A stretch of 41,520 nucleotides of DNA from Gemmataceae bacterium (GTDB taxonomy: Bacteria > Planctomycetota > Planctomycetia > Gemmatales > Gemmataceae), in contig JAIBBI010000032.1 of the NCBI GenBank assembly GCA_019694755.1, positions 1 to 41,520 on the forward strand. The letters run 5' to 3'. How positions within the stretch are numbered: the stretch's first letter is position 1; every line of letters begins with the position of its first letter. The position numbers and the translations under genes are program-made. Positions 27,491 through 36,445 of the stretch are shown in pieces. The notes under the pieces were generated by a model. The model worked only from the letters and a program-made list of their open reading frames with translations. It was not told the origin of the DNA and searched no databases.

Positions 27491-30400
27491 GCGCGAGTTC
27501 GGATTCGAAGGCGCCAATGTCGGTCTTCGCGCCGACGACGCGGGCGAAGTTGCCTCCGCGCTGATCGGTGACGAGGGCACCGCTGTTGTTACCATTGTTG
27601 ATCGCGGGGCTGCCCGGGAGCAGTGCGTGAGTCAGGGTCGCGCCGCCGTTGCTGGCGAGGGGGCCGAGTTTGGCGGGCAGGCCGATTAGCGATGACGTCG
27701 TGCCGAGCGCGTTCAAAGTGCCGATCCCGGACGAACTGCCGAGCAGGCAGTCAGCCAATGTTACGGTACCGCCGATGGAGATGTCGGGCGCCCCGAAACT
27801 GCTCGAGTTGGAGGAGATGATGGAACTTTGCCCAGCCAGGGTCGAATTCCCGGAAGCTCGCCCGAATCCGCCACCGTTTTTGCCGGAGTTGTTGGCCACG
27901 GTTGAGTTATCCACGGCCAATACGCCGGCCCCAAAGATGAACGCGACTCCGCCACCGTAGCCGGCGGCGATGTTGCTGGAGATCGTGCTGTTGCGAATGG
28001 CGGCAGATCCTGTGAGGTTGAGACACAGTCCGCCTCCTTCTCCGACCGACTTATCGACCGTCTGGTTGCCGGAAATGGTGGAATTGGCGATGGAGACCGT
28101 CCCCATCACATAGATGCCGCCGCCCCGGAACTGTGCGGTGTTCCCGGACACGGTCGTCCGGTTCAAGACGAGGGACCCGGCCGGGTAGACGCCGATCGTG
28201 CCGCCGAACGCTCCGGAGTTTCCGGTCAGGGTGGAATCGTTGACGACTACCGATCCTCCGATCACAGATATGGGAGACCCGGCGCCGGGGACCACGGTGT
28301 TGCCTGTAATTGCCATCGAGTTGAGCGTGAGAGTCCCGTTTCCGCTTCGAATGATTGCGCCGCCAGAGTCTCGGCCACCGGTCAGGGTCAGGTCAGAGAT
28401 GGTGACATTCAGGCCGCCGGAGATCGTCAGGGCCCGGCTCAGCCCGGCGGCATCGATCGTGGCCAGACTCGCTCCAGGGCCGGCAATTGTGACGTTCTCC
28501 GAGATCGTCATCGGCGTGCCGGCCAGCGTGATCGTGCGAGGCGAGGCGAAAAAAGCGGAATCGAAGGTGACGGTGTTCGAGCCAACGACGGTGTTTGCGT
28601 CGATGATCTGCTGCCGGAGGCTGCCCGCGCCACTGTCCGCCGTATTGCGGACCACGAAGTCCGGCGGAAGTTCGACCGCGCCAATGTCGGCCCGGGCGCT
28701 GGATATCCGGGGCTGCCCGCGCTGATCGAGTGTCAGGCCCGCGGGGTTGCTGCCGTTGTCGCGGACGGGGCTGTCGAAGGCTGGCAGAATCGTTTGCGTG
28801 GTCCCGCCGTTGTTGGCCAGGGCCCCGAGTTTGAAGTTCTGGCCAACCAGTGCATTGCTCGTGGCGTCAGCAATCAGCCCTCCCACACCAGGCACGCCGA
28901 CCGCGCTATTGGTGGCATACACGCCCAAAGCCGAGTAAGTGTCTTCGTTCGCGCCCGCGGTGTGGACGTTACTGCTAACGATGCAACTGGTGAGCGCGAT
29001 ATCACCGGCCAGCCCGGCGACCCGCGACACGCCGCCGCCGCCGAACGTCCCGGATGCCGAGTTATAGGCGATCGTCGAGTTCTGCACGGTCAGCGTACCG
29101 GTGAACGATGTGACGAAGAGGGCCCCGCCCTGGCCGTTCGTCCTGTTGGTGGCAAACGTGCTGCTCCGCACCACACTCGACGGGACCGAACCGGAGATCA
29201 CGATCGCGCCGCCGCCCTGGGTGTTTCCGCTGCCGTTGGCAATGTTGTCGGAAAACGTCGAGTCGAAGACTTCGAGCTTTTGGCAGCTTTCCGCCGCGAT
29301 CGCACCGCCGCTGACCGACGCGTTGTTCTTGGCGAACGTGCAACGCTGGACGGAGAGCTGACCTTTGCCGATCCAGACGGCCGCACCTGCGGCGGCGGTG
29401 TTGTTCTCGAAGCGGCAATCGACGAGGCTGAGATTTTGGTCGCCGACCAGGATCGAACCTCCGTTGCCCGTCGTGGACCCTGATTTGAAAGTAATGCCCG
29501 AGAATGCGAACGGGTCGCCGGTATTCGCGGACCCAAGGTTGAAGTGCCGAAATCCGCCGATTGACGTCAGGGTGACGTTGCTTCCGCTGGGGCCGGTGAC
29601 GGTGAGTGGTTCATTGAGGTTCATTTCCCCCGACCACGGGATGTTGCGAGCGACGTTGAACACGGCCGGGTCAAACGTGATCGTGTTAGGACCCGTGAAC
29701 GCTTCGGCGTCTGTGATCAGTTGGCGGAGGCTCCCGGCCCCCTTGTCCGCCGACGACCGGACAATCCAGTCGGCAAATTCGATGGCGCCAATATCGGGTG
29801 CGCCGTCCAGAATCCTCGGATAGCCGATCCCACGGGTGTCGAACGGTTCGTTATTGGTAAGTCCGTTGGCGATCAGCGGGCTACCCAAAAGAGGCATCCG
29901 GGTCTGGACCCGGCCGCCGTTGGCCTGCAGTGGTCCGAGTTTGGCATCCAGGGGGCTTGCCTGGGTGCCGAGTTGGTTGTTTTTGCCCGTGAAAAGAGAA
30001 TTGCCGGAACCGACCACGCCGATCAGATTGTTGTCGCCGTTCCAGAGAGTGGTGAACATGCACGACACGTCGTTGAGATTGGAATTGTTGCCGTTGGCGT
30101 TTGTGTTGTTGGCGATGACCGAGCTGAAAAGGCTGACCTGAGCGAAGTTCGTTGAGCCAGAAGAATCAATGCGAATGCCAGCCGTGTTCACCGCGGTCGA
30201 TTGGTTATGGCTGATCGTGACGTTGTTGAGGATCAGTGTGCCGTTGAGGTCGAGCGTGCCGATGCCGCCACCGAACACGCCGTTCTTCGCGAGATTATTC
30301 GTGATTGTCGAGTTTCGGATCGCAAAGCCGTATACCCCGCGGATCTTGCCAAGAAATGCGATTCCGCCACCGACATGTTGCGACCCGTCAAACGGCGTCC

Positions 30401-31103
30401 AGTTGCCGGTATTGCCGGAAATCGTGGACTCCCGGATGATCAGCGACTGTTCCCGGCCCCCCGTCAGTTCACCCGTGACGGCGATGCCGCCGCCGTTGCC
30501 TTCCAAGGCGAAGTTGTTGGAGATCGTGGAGGCAAAGACGTTGATTGTTCCTCCGGTTGTTCCAAGCGTCGCTTCGAAACCGAGCGCAAGTCCGCCTCCT
30601 GACTTGTCAGCGGTGTTCCCCGTCACTACGCACCGATCAAGGGTAAAGGCCTCGTCTTCGACGAAAACTGCCCCGCCTTGACCGTTCTGATCCACGCTGG
30701 CGGCATTGAGAAACTTGGCGTAGCCACCGGTGAGAGTGAGGTCGCGGAGAGTGATCGAGGTTCCGGCCGGCGAAAACTTCGTATCGAAGAGCCGACTTAG
30801 GCCTCCTGCGGTAATGGTTAGCTTGTCAGCCCCGGGGCCGCGGATGAGTAGGCCGTCTCCGTCGATGTGGATTCCGTTCGGGCTGGACAGCCCGGCATTG
30901 ATATTCAGCATGCCGGTGAGCGATGCCTGGAAGTCGATTGTGTCCGCTCCGACGGAGTTGTTCGAATCCAGCACGGCCTGCCGGAGCGAGCCCGGCCCAA
31001 AGCTGTTCAAGTTCGTCACGGTAAAGACGGCGGGGGCGATGCGGCCCTCGAACTGTTCCAGGTTCAACATTCGCCGGAACACGCGGCGGCGTGGCTTGGC
31101 CAT
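26955..31103 (-). CDS. Exported right-handed beta-helix protein with three tandem units and dockerin-like tail (1,382 aa)
   Basis: Start ATG at 31101-31103, with GGAG (31111-31114) 7 bases upstream. The N-terminus is basic (KPRRRVFRR) with an FEGRIAP motif (18-24), a variant of the planctomycete LExRxxP leader. Three units begin with 'GPGSLRQAVLD' (about residue 36), 'GAGSLRQLITD' (about 453) and 'GAGSLRQQIID' (about 822). Each continues through rungs like 'STISGN' and 'GGGI', and closes with a choice-of-anchor-Q-type phrase (LLGSPLIANG / DSPVRDNG / LLPGSPAINNG, then DIGAIEF / DIGAVEL / DIGAFES). Residues from about 1204 are the shared tail, with EF-hand-like loops after 1326. This architecture suggests a surface-exposed beta-helix, possibly a carbohydrate binder or adhesin; no catalytic residues are recognisable. 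It is divergent from the sigma factor gene. Confidence 0.92.
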   Translation of the reverse strand: MAKPRRRVFRRMLNLEQFEGRIAPAVFTVTNLNSFGPGSLRQAVLDSNNSVGADTIDFQASLTGMLNINAGLSSPNGIHIDGDGLLIRGPGADKLTITAGGLSRLFDTKFSPAGTSITLRDLTLTGGYAKFLNAASVDQNGQGGAVFVEDEAFTLDRCVVTGNTADKSGGGLALGFEATLGTTGGTINVFASTISNNFALEGNGGGIAVTGELTGGREQSLIIRESTISGNTGNWTPFDGSQHVGGGIAFLGKIRGVYGFAIRNSTITNNLAKNGVFGGGIGTLDLNGTLILNNVTISHNQSTAVNTAGIRIDSSGSTNFAQVSLFSSVIANNTNANGNNSNLNDVSCMFTTLWNGDNNLIGVVGSGNSLFTGKNNQLGTQASPLDAKLGPLQANGGRVQTRMPLLGSPLIANGLTNNEPFDTRGIGYPRILDGAPDIGAIEFADWIVRSSADKGAGSLRQLITDAEAFTGPNTITFDPAVFNVARNIPWSGEMNLNEPLTVTGPSGSNVTLTSIGGFRHFNLGSANTGDPFAFSGITFKSGSTTGNGGSILVGDQNLSLVDCRFENNTAAAGAAVWIGKGQLSVQRCTFAKNNASVSGGAIAAESCQKLEVFDSTFSDNIANGSGNTQGGGAIVISGSVPSSVVRSSTFATNRTNGQGGALFVTSFTGTLTVQNSTIAYNSASGTFGGGGVSRVAGLAGDIALTSCIVSSNVHTAGANEDTYSALGVYATNSAVGVPGVGGLIADATSNALVGQNFKLGALANNGGTTQTILPAFDSPVRDNGSNPAGLTLDQRGQPRISSARADIGAVELPPDFVVRNTADSGAGSLRQQIIDANTVVGSNTVTFDSAFFASPRTITLAGTPMTISENVTIAGPGASLATIDAAGLSRALTISGGLNVTISDLTLTGGRDSGGAIIRSGNGTLTLNSMAITGNTVVPGAGSPISVIGGSVVVNDSTLTGNSGAFGGTIGVYPAGSLVLNRTTVSGNTAQFRGGGIYVMGTVSIANSTISGNQTVDKSVGEGGGLCLNLTGSAAIRNSTISSNIAAGYGGGVAFIFGAGVLAVDNSTVANNSGKNGGGFGRASGNSTLAGQSSIISSNSSSFGAPDISIGGTVTLADCLLGSSSGIGTLNALGTTSSLIGLPAKLGPLASNGGATLTHALLPGSPAINNGNNSGALVTDQRGGNFARVVGAKTDIGAFESELAPSVASVVINGGTSQRSRVTQIEVNFDQVVTFAGTPAGAFQLTRQLGGTTVGLSAVVANTTTTKVTLTFLAGSAVESKSLADGRYTLVIDNTKVSAGGKALDGNTDGNTGGNYTLVGQPPNGLFRLFGDTDGNGTVDSADFLAFRLAFLSTSPAFDFDGNGSVDSGDFLQFRLRFLQSV

Positions 31104-31242
31104 GGCTCATCTCCGAGTCAAGTTTCGGGGTCTCACCGGGAAGTTGAAAGCCGATGGGCACGATCTAAAACTGAAATCTCGAGCCAGACCAAAAAAATCT
31201 GCAAAAATGACTTTTATCTCGGCCAGGGATCCGGGCAAATCA
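31104..31242. promoter_or_regulatory. Divergent promoter region between beta-helix gene and sigma factor
   Basis: About 140 bases separate the divergent starts. The stretch is more AT-rich than its surroundings, with A7 at 31191-31197 and nearby A/T runs. On the plus strand, GGAAGTT (31139-31145) followed after 15 bases by CGATCTA (31161-31167) resembles the general shape of ECF promoters (GGAAC / CGTCTA), which would fit autoregulation of the sigma factor. This is a by-eye match only, and no clear housekeeping boxes are seen. Confidence 0.4.
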
Positions 31243-31851
31243 ATGGCAGACGGACCGAATGCACTAACCAGCCCGACCCTGTTGGGCCGGCTCCGGCAGT
31301 CTCCGGACGATCCGGCCGCATGGGATGAATTCTCGCGCCGATACGGGGCCATGATCCATCGCTGGTGCCGAAACTGGGGATTGCAACTTGCGGACGCGGA
31401 CGATGTGGTGCAGAACGTCCTGCTCGAGCTATCCCGGCAGATGCGGGAGTTCGAGTACGATCCGGCAGGGAGCTTTCGGGCGTGGCTGAAGACGGTCGCC
31501 CGTCGGGCGTGGATCAGGTACCGCGACAGTCGCCGCCGACAACAGGGTTCACCGGCTCACGATGCAGTGCTCGACGAACTGTGCGACCCGACCGCGGAAG
31601 ACGACCTGATCCGCCGACTGGAAGAGGAGTATGAGCGAGAACTTCTCGAACGTGCCCTGGCGCGGGTCCGATTGCGAGTCAAGCCGTCCACGTTTGACTC
31701 CTTTCGGCTGACCGCACTGGAAGGCCTGAGCGGGAAGGACGCGGCTGAGCGAATCGGGGTACCAATTACCCATGTGTTTGTGGCCAAGGCCAACGTGCAA
31801 AAGATGATCCGCGAGGAAATCACGGACCTCGATCGCGGGGCCGCGCCATGA
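31243..31851 (+). CDS. ECF-type RNA polymerase sigma factor (planctomycete type)
   Basis: A 202-residue protein from ATG 31243 (MADGPNALTSPTLL). The frame stays open far upstream over the opposite gene, but homology-like sequence begins here. In-frame ATG 31207 (MTFISARD) is the alternative start, and neither has a strong ribosome binding site. Region 2 covers about residues 27-97 (DADDVVQNVLLELS, then FRAWLKTVARRAWIRYRDSRR, the core- and -10-binding helices). Region 4 covers about 135-190 (FRLTALEGLSGKDAAERIGVPITHVFVAKANV, an HTH). There is no region 1 or 3, as is usual for ECF factors. It overlaps the zinc-motif/kinase gene by an ATGA, so the two are translationally coupled. It probably directs transcription in response to that partner. 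Target genes are unknown; the divergent surface-protein gene is a candidate. Confidence 0.9.
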   Translation: MADGPNALTSPTLLGRLRQSPDDPAAWDEFSRRYGAMIHRWCRNWGLQLADADDVVQNVLLELSRQMREFEYDPAGSFRAWLKTVARRAWIRYRDSRRRQQGSPAHDAVLDELCDPTAEDDLIRRLEEEYERELLERALARVRLRVKPSTFDSFRLTALEGLSGKDAAERIGVPITHVFVAKANVQKMIREEITDLDRGAAP

Positions 31852-34800
31852 GCAGTTGCCCACTCTCCGCGGACCTCCAGCGACTCTTTACAGGCGAGCT
31901 GGACGGGGAGGCCACCGCCCGGATGGATCGGCACGTCGAGGCCTGCCACGTCTGCCAGGCTCAATTGGCCAGCCTGACGGATTCAGCCGACGCCGATCGC
32001 TGGCGAAATCTGCTCGCTTCAGCCGAGGGCGAGGAAACCGATTCCTACCAGATCACCCCGCCCCGCCGGGAGCCGCGGTCGGAACCGGTACCGGAGATTC
32101 CCGGCTATCGCATCATCCGTGAGATCGGTCGGGGTGGTGCGGCGACGGTGTATCTTGCCCGCCAGGTCAGTCTGAACCGTCTCGTCGCATTGAAGATCCT
32201 CCGTGGCGGCGTGGACCCCGGCGCTGTTCAGCGCTTTCGGTCCGAAGCTGAGGCCGCCGCCCGGTTGCGGCACCCCAACATCGTCGTGGTCCACGAAGTC
32301 GGCGAACATGCCGGGCTGTTTTTTCTGGCTCTGGAGTACTTCGACGGCGGAACTCTGGCGGAGTTCGCCGGCCGGGAGCCGTTGCCTCCGCGCGTTGCCG
32401 CCCGGATTCTCGAGCCTGTGGCGCGGGCTCTGCACCACGCGCATCAGGCCCAAGTCATCCATCGCGATATCAAACCGAGTAACATCCTGCTGCAGCATGC
32501 GGAAGGCAAAAGGGGGCGCACCGGTGAACTGTCCCACGGCGATATTCAAGCGATCGACCCGAAAGTCTGCGATTTCGGTCTGGCCCGTCAATTAGACGAA
32601 TCACACAGACTGACACGTACGCGGGACCTGCTTGGCACGCCGGTGTACATGGCGCCGGAACTCATCGCCGACGCCGGGGCGGCCGCCCCCACTTCGGACG
32701 TCTACGCCGTCGGAGTCGTGCTCTATGAATTGCTCACCGGTCGGCCGCCGTTTTTCGGTAACTCGCCGATGGACATCCTGCTCCAGTCGAGGGATGTCGA
32801 CCCGGTGGCCCCGCGCCGCCTCCGGCCCGACATCCCGTTCGACTTGCAGACAATTTGCCTGAAATGTCTTGAAAAGGAACCCGGACGGCGATACGCATCC
32901 GCACAGGAATTGGGCGATGAATTACAACGGTTCCTGGCCGGTCAGCCCATCCGTGCCCGACCGATCTCGAAACTGGCGCATGCGGCGCGGTGGGCCCGCC
33001 GACACAAATCGGTCGCCGCGCTGCTGACCATGCTAATGGTCGTCGTAGTCGCCGGTACCGCGTCTGCCGTGATCGCGGCCGACCACTTCCGCCGCACAGC
33101 GGCCGACATGCAGAAACTCGCCGACGAAAAGGAGGCGGAGCGGCAGAAGACTGACGAACAACGCGAGCGGACACTTCAGACCCTGTACTTTACGCGTGCC
33201 AATCTTGCTGGGCAGTCGCTCGCCGCCATAGACAGTGGGCAACAGGTGGAGTTGTTTCTGCGCGAATGGCGCGGACTCAAGGCGCGGTTGGACCCGCGGG
33301 GCTGGGAGTGGTATTACTTCAATGCGATTCACCGCCAGGCCGCGTTGACTCTACACGGCCACGAACTTGATGTGATGGCCTTGGCCTGGAGTTCTGATGG
33401 CCGGCGACTGGCGTCCGCAGGATTCGGTCGGGCGCTGCATGTCTGGGACGCGGAATCAGGCCGCCAGTTGTCGATGACGAAGGCCGGTTGGGGAATCACC
33501 GCGATTCAGTGGAGCCGCGATGGCCGCCGCATCTTGACCCTCGGCGCGGATCAACTGGTCCACGAACACGACGGCGCGACCGGCGAGCAGATCCGACAAC
33601 TGTTGCCGGACAGAAAGGTACGCACCACCAGCAACGACGGCCGGAAGTTCGTCGGGTTCGCCGGCAATGTCATTGCGATCTGGAACGACCGGGGCGAGGT
33701 CGAAAGCGAATTCGCCGGTCACACCGAGCCGCCGCTCGTCGTCGCCTGGAGTCCTGCGGATCAATTCGTCGCCAGTTGTGAGAGGGGCGGTCGACTCCTT
33801 CTTTGGCAACCCGGTCGGCAGAGCCCGGATCGCGCAATTGCGACCGGCCACGAGATCGTCGCCCTCCGGTGGAGCCACGACGGACAGAGAATTGCCTGCG
33901 CGCATTCGTCGGCGAAAATCTCACTGTGGGATGTGGCGACCGGTCGGCTGCTCCGGGAGTTTTCACTCGGGTCGACTTCATTCGCCAAATGCCTTGACTT
34001 CAGTCCGGACGGTAAGACGCTCGCCGCAGGGATGATCGATAGCAAGGTGAAGCTGTGGGACGTGGCGACCGGCCGAGAAACCAGCTCGCTCTCCGAGCAT
34101 CAGTTCGTCGTACACTCCGTGGCGTTTCACCCGGACGGGCATTGGCTGGCATCGGGCAACGGCGGTTGGAACGGGCAGATCAAGCTCTGGAAAATCTCTG
34201 ACATCGTAAACTCCGGCGACTTCGCCGCCGTCGCAGAAAAGGACTGTCAGGCCTTCTGGGACGCGACCGGACGGTATCTCGTGGTTGGCGATACCAGCGG
34301 GCACCGGATTCTCGACGGGCAGGACGGCCGTGTGCTCCGGGCGATCACCGGGAGTGTCATGCGCGGCTCAATCGCCACCGCCGACGGGCGACAGTTCATC
34401 GGTCGCGACGATCGCCAAGCTCTGACGATTTGGGATCTCGACGGCAGTGCTCGTCGGCTTCCGGCAGAATTCGACGACGGGCAGGCTCGCAGAATTGCGA
34501 CCAGCCCCGACGGCCGCTACGTGGCTACGATCAGTTGGAGAGATTCGAAACCGGACCGGTTTCGATTGCGAGTCTGGAATCTCCAGACGGGAAAATGCGT
34601 CTGCGACCGCTCCGGAAACGGCGGAAGCTGGAGTCCCGACGGCCGGTGGTTCGCCGTGGGCGACGTCTACAACATCCAATTGCTCGACACGGATAGATTT
34701 GAGGTCGTTTCGAACTGGGCTTCCCCGGAGTCCGGCAACGACCCGCTCTTTTTTCATCCGAAAAGCAGTCAACTGGCATGTGTCTATCGTAACAACGTGG

Positions 34801-35525
34801 TCGTTCGAAGCGTTTCAACCGGCGTCGTTTTGTTTCAACTCGTTGGCCACAACGACTTCGTTAGCTCAGTGAAGTGGTTGTCGGACGGTTCTCGCATCGC
34901 CACCGGATCGCACGACGGGACGGTGCGGGTCTGGGACGGCAAGTCAGGACAATTGATCGCCACGTTACGAGGACACACCGGGCCCGTCTATTCCGTCGCA
35001 TGGAGTCCCGACGGACGCCGGCTGATCTCGGCAGGAAGTGGAATGGTCCGACACTGGGACGCGAGGCGCGGTTTTGAACTGGAAAAATTCTCTGAACCCA
35101 TTCCCTCGGGTTCCCCGCCACCGCCGGAGTTGCAGGCGACATTTGCCAGTTCTGGTTGGTGGGTGATCGATGGCGATGAGTGGGATCCCGCCGGGCCGGA
35201 CCCCTTCATGCACAAGAAGATTCAGCCTCGATGGTTCGCGCCGTCTTCCGATCCCAACGGTTTCCTTCCCTTGGCGAACAGCGAAGTCGTCTATCTTCGT
35301 CGCGTGTTTGCCGGGAAGACTGCAAGGGTCGCAATCCGCCGTACCGGAGAAATTGCGACCCGATTGTGGTGGAATGGAACGCTGCTCGACAATGCTCCGC
35401 GTCATGAAGTGTCACTATCGCCCGGCTGGCACACTTTTGTCATTCAAATCAGCGATCCGGTCAGGCAAATGGAACAAACTGCCCGCCCCAATGCCGGCTT
35501 GTACTTCCGCCTCGATTCGGAATAA
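31848..35525 (+). CDS. Membrane Ser/Thr protein kinase with N-terminal anti-sigma-like zinc motif and WD40 propellers (1,225 aa)
   Basis: Residues 1-45 resemble a zinc-binding anti-sigma (ZAS) domain with H29-x3-C33-x2-C36. Residues 87-370 are a Hanks-type kinase: Gly loop G94-x-G96, Lys116, HRDIKPSN (catalytic Asp207), DFG 242-244, APE 269-271. It looks active. A transmembrane helix spans about 389-410, followed by a charged coiled-coil-like stretch (415-445). Residues about 500-1085 hold fourteen WD40-like repeats, enough for two seven-bladed propellers, and 1085-1225 a beta-rich C-terminal domain. The kinase would be cytoplasmic and the WD40 part on the far side of the membrane. With the ATGA overlap to the sigma gene, the simple reading is that the zinc motif holds the sigma factor and the sensor part or kinase activity controls its release. 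This is inferred, not shown. Confidence 0.92.
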   Translation: MSSCPLSADLQRLFTGELDGEATARMDRHVEACHVCQAQLASLTDSADADRWRNLLASAEGEETDSYQITPPRREPRSEPVPEIPGYRIIREIGRGGAATVYLARQVSLNRLVALKILRGGVDPGAVQRFRSEAEAAARLRHPNIVVVHEVGEHAGLFFLALEYFDGGTLAEFAGREPLPPRVAARILEPVARALHHAHQAQVIHRDIKPSNILLQHAEGKRGRTGELSHGDIQAIDPKVCDFGLARQLDESHRLTRTRDLLGTPVYMAPELIADAGAAAPTSDVYAVGVVLYELLTGRPPFFGNSPMDILLQSRDVDPVAPRRLRPDIPFDLQTICLKCLEKEPGRRYASAQELGDELQRFLAGQPIRARPISKLAHAARWARRHKSVAALLTMLMVVVVAGTASAVIAADHFRRTAADMQKLADEKEAERQKTDEQRERTLQTLYFTRANLAGQSLAAIDSGQQVELFLREWRGLKARLDPRGWEWYYFNAIHRQAALTLHGHELDVMALAWSSDGRRLASAGFGRALHVWDAESGRQLSMTKAGWGITAIQWSRDGRRILTLGADQLVHEHDGATGEQIRQLLPDRKVRTTSNDGRKFVGFAGNVIAIWNDRGEVESEFAGHTEPPLVVAWSPADQFVASCERGGRLLLWQPGRQSPDRAIATGHEIVALRWSHDGQRIACAHSSAKISLWDVATGRLLREFSLGSTSFAKCLDFSPDGKTLAAGMIDSKVKLWDVATGRETSSLSEHQFVVHSVAFHPDGHWLASGNGGWNGQIKLWKISDIVNSGDFAAVAEKDCQAFWDATGRYLVVGDTSGHRILDGQDGRVLRAITGSVMRGSIATADGRQFIGRDDRQALTIWDLDGSARRLPAEFDDGQARRIATSPDGRYVATISWRDSKPDRFRLRVWNLQTGKCVCDRSGNGGSWSPDGRWFAVGDVYNIQLLDTDRFEVVSNWASPESGNDPLFFHPKSSQLACVYRNNVVVRSVSTGVVLFQLVGHNDFVSSVKWLSDGSRIATGSHDGTVRVWDGKSGQLIATLRGHTGPVYSVAWSPDGRRLISAGSGMVRHWDARRGFELEKFSEPIPSGSPPPPELQATFASSGWWVIDGDEWDPAGPDPFMHKKIQPRWFAPSSDPNGFLPLANSEVVYLRRVFAGKTARVAIRRTGEIATRLWWNGTLLDNAPRHEVSLSPGWHTFVIQISDPVRQMEQTARPNAGLYFRLDSE

Positions 35526-35912
35526 ACCTCGATGTCGGTAAATGGCGTGCCTTGATTGGCAGACGAGGAGTTAACGTTGCGTGGAGAGTCGGTGACCGGT
35601 GAGAAGTGCGCGGCACAGTCGTGCTCTGCTGGGGTCTGCGATCAGGGGAAAAACCCCGTCATCCGGCCGCAGTACTCGCCGAGTCGTCCGGGAACAAGGA
35701 GCCATGGAGCGAGATACCCCGCCGGGTATTGACCGGCGGGCTCAGCAAGCGTCGGGCATGCGAGCAGTAGCGGATTCACTGGAAGATGATGGCCAGGATG
35801 AAACGCCAGCATACTGACGGATGAGGCCGGAACGGCGTCGGGCGATGATGTGACTCGTCAAAGGGCGGGAGCGCGGCAGATGCCCCCCTTCGGTCCGCAT
35901 GAATCCCCGGCA
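35526..35912. other. Convergent intergenic region with IS remnant
   Basis: 387 bases lie between the kinase gene and the minus-strand beta-helix gene. The region matches the other convergent gap along about 215 bases. A small stem (GGGG-A5-CCCC) sits at 35645-35657. A 72-codon frame at 35599-35817 is in a different frame from the transposase-like peptide and is not considered real. No strong terminator is seen near either stop codon. Confidence 0.6.
35690..35800 (+). pseudogene. Remnant of IS21-type istA transposase (N-terminal part), copy B
   Basis: The plus-strand frame reads PWSEIPRRVLTGGLSKRRACEQ, then a TAG stop, then RIHWKMMARM. This corresponds to copy A (26705-26858) and to the start of IS21-family IstA proteins as I remember them. 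Over about 88 bases, roughly four in five positions match copy A. The in-frame stop and the absence of the remaining gene show it is dead. Confidence 0.5.
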
Positions 35913-36445
35913 CTACACCGCCTGCAGGAACCGCAGGCGGAACTGCAGGAAGTCGCTGCTGTCGACTGTGCCGCTGCCGTCATGGTCGAAAGCCAAGCTC
36001 GAACTGAGGAACGCCAGGCGGAAGGCGAGGAAGTCGCTGGAATTGACCGTGCCGTCGCCGTCGGCGTCGCCGAAGAGGCGGAACAACCCGTTGGCGGGCG
36101 TGCCGACGAGGGTGTAGTCGTCGCCGGGCGTGCCGTTGCCGTCGCCGTCGAGGTTGGCGATCTGCGATGCCAGCACAGTTAGCGTGTAGCGGCCATCGGC
36201 CAGGCTGCCGAACTCGACCGGCCCACCGGTGAACGTCAGCGTCACGTTGTTGCCCGACACCGAAGTCGCCAGGCCCACGACGGCGTTGTCGGATTGACGC
36301 TTGAGCTGGAACGCATCGGCGGTGCTACCGGGCAGCAGGGGCGGATTGTTGAAGCTGACGACGAGGCTGGTCACCCGCGATCGCTGGGCCGAGCCATCGT
36401 TAATGGTGACTGACTGGATCTTGGCAGCCTGCACCTCGAACGCGC
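35913..36445 (-). repeat. Shared C-terminal cassette, copy 3
   Basis: It reads VTINDGSAQRSRV, SLADGRYTLTV, FRLFGDADGDGTVNSSDF ... FLQAV. In its last 190 or so bases the DNA is very close to copy 4 (37886-38075), closer than protein-level relatedness would need. Confidence 0.85.

Noticed and set aside
30730-31242. Upstream extension of the sigma factor frame
   Set aside because: It overlaps the N-terminal coding part of the divergent beta-helix gene and has no sigma-like sequence. Recognisable sequence starts near 31243, so the shorter start was chosen.
35599-35817. 72-codon plus-strand frame in the second convergent gap
   Set aside because: It is in a different frame from the istA-like peptide, is not conserved in the homologous gap and has no recognisable sequence.
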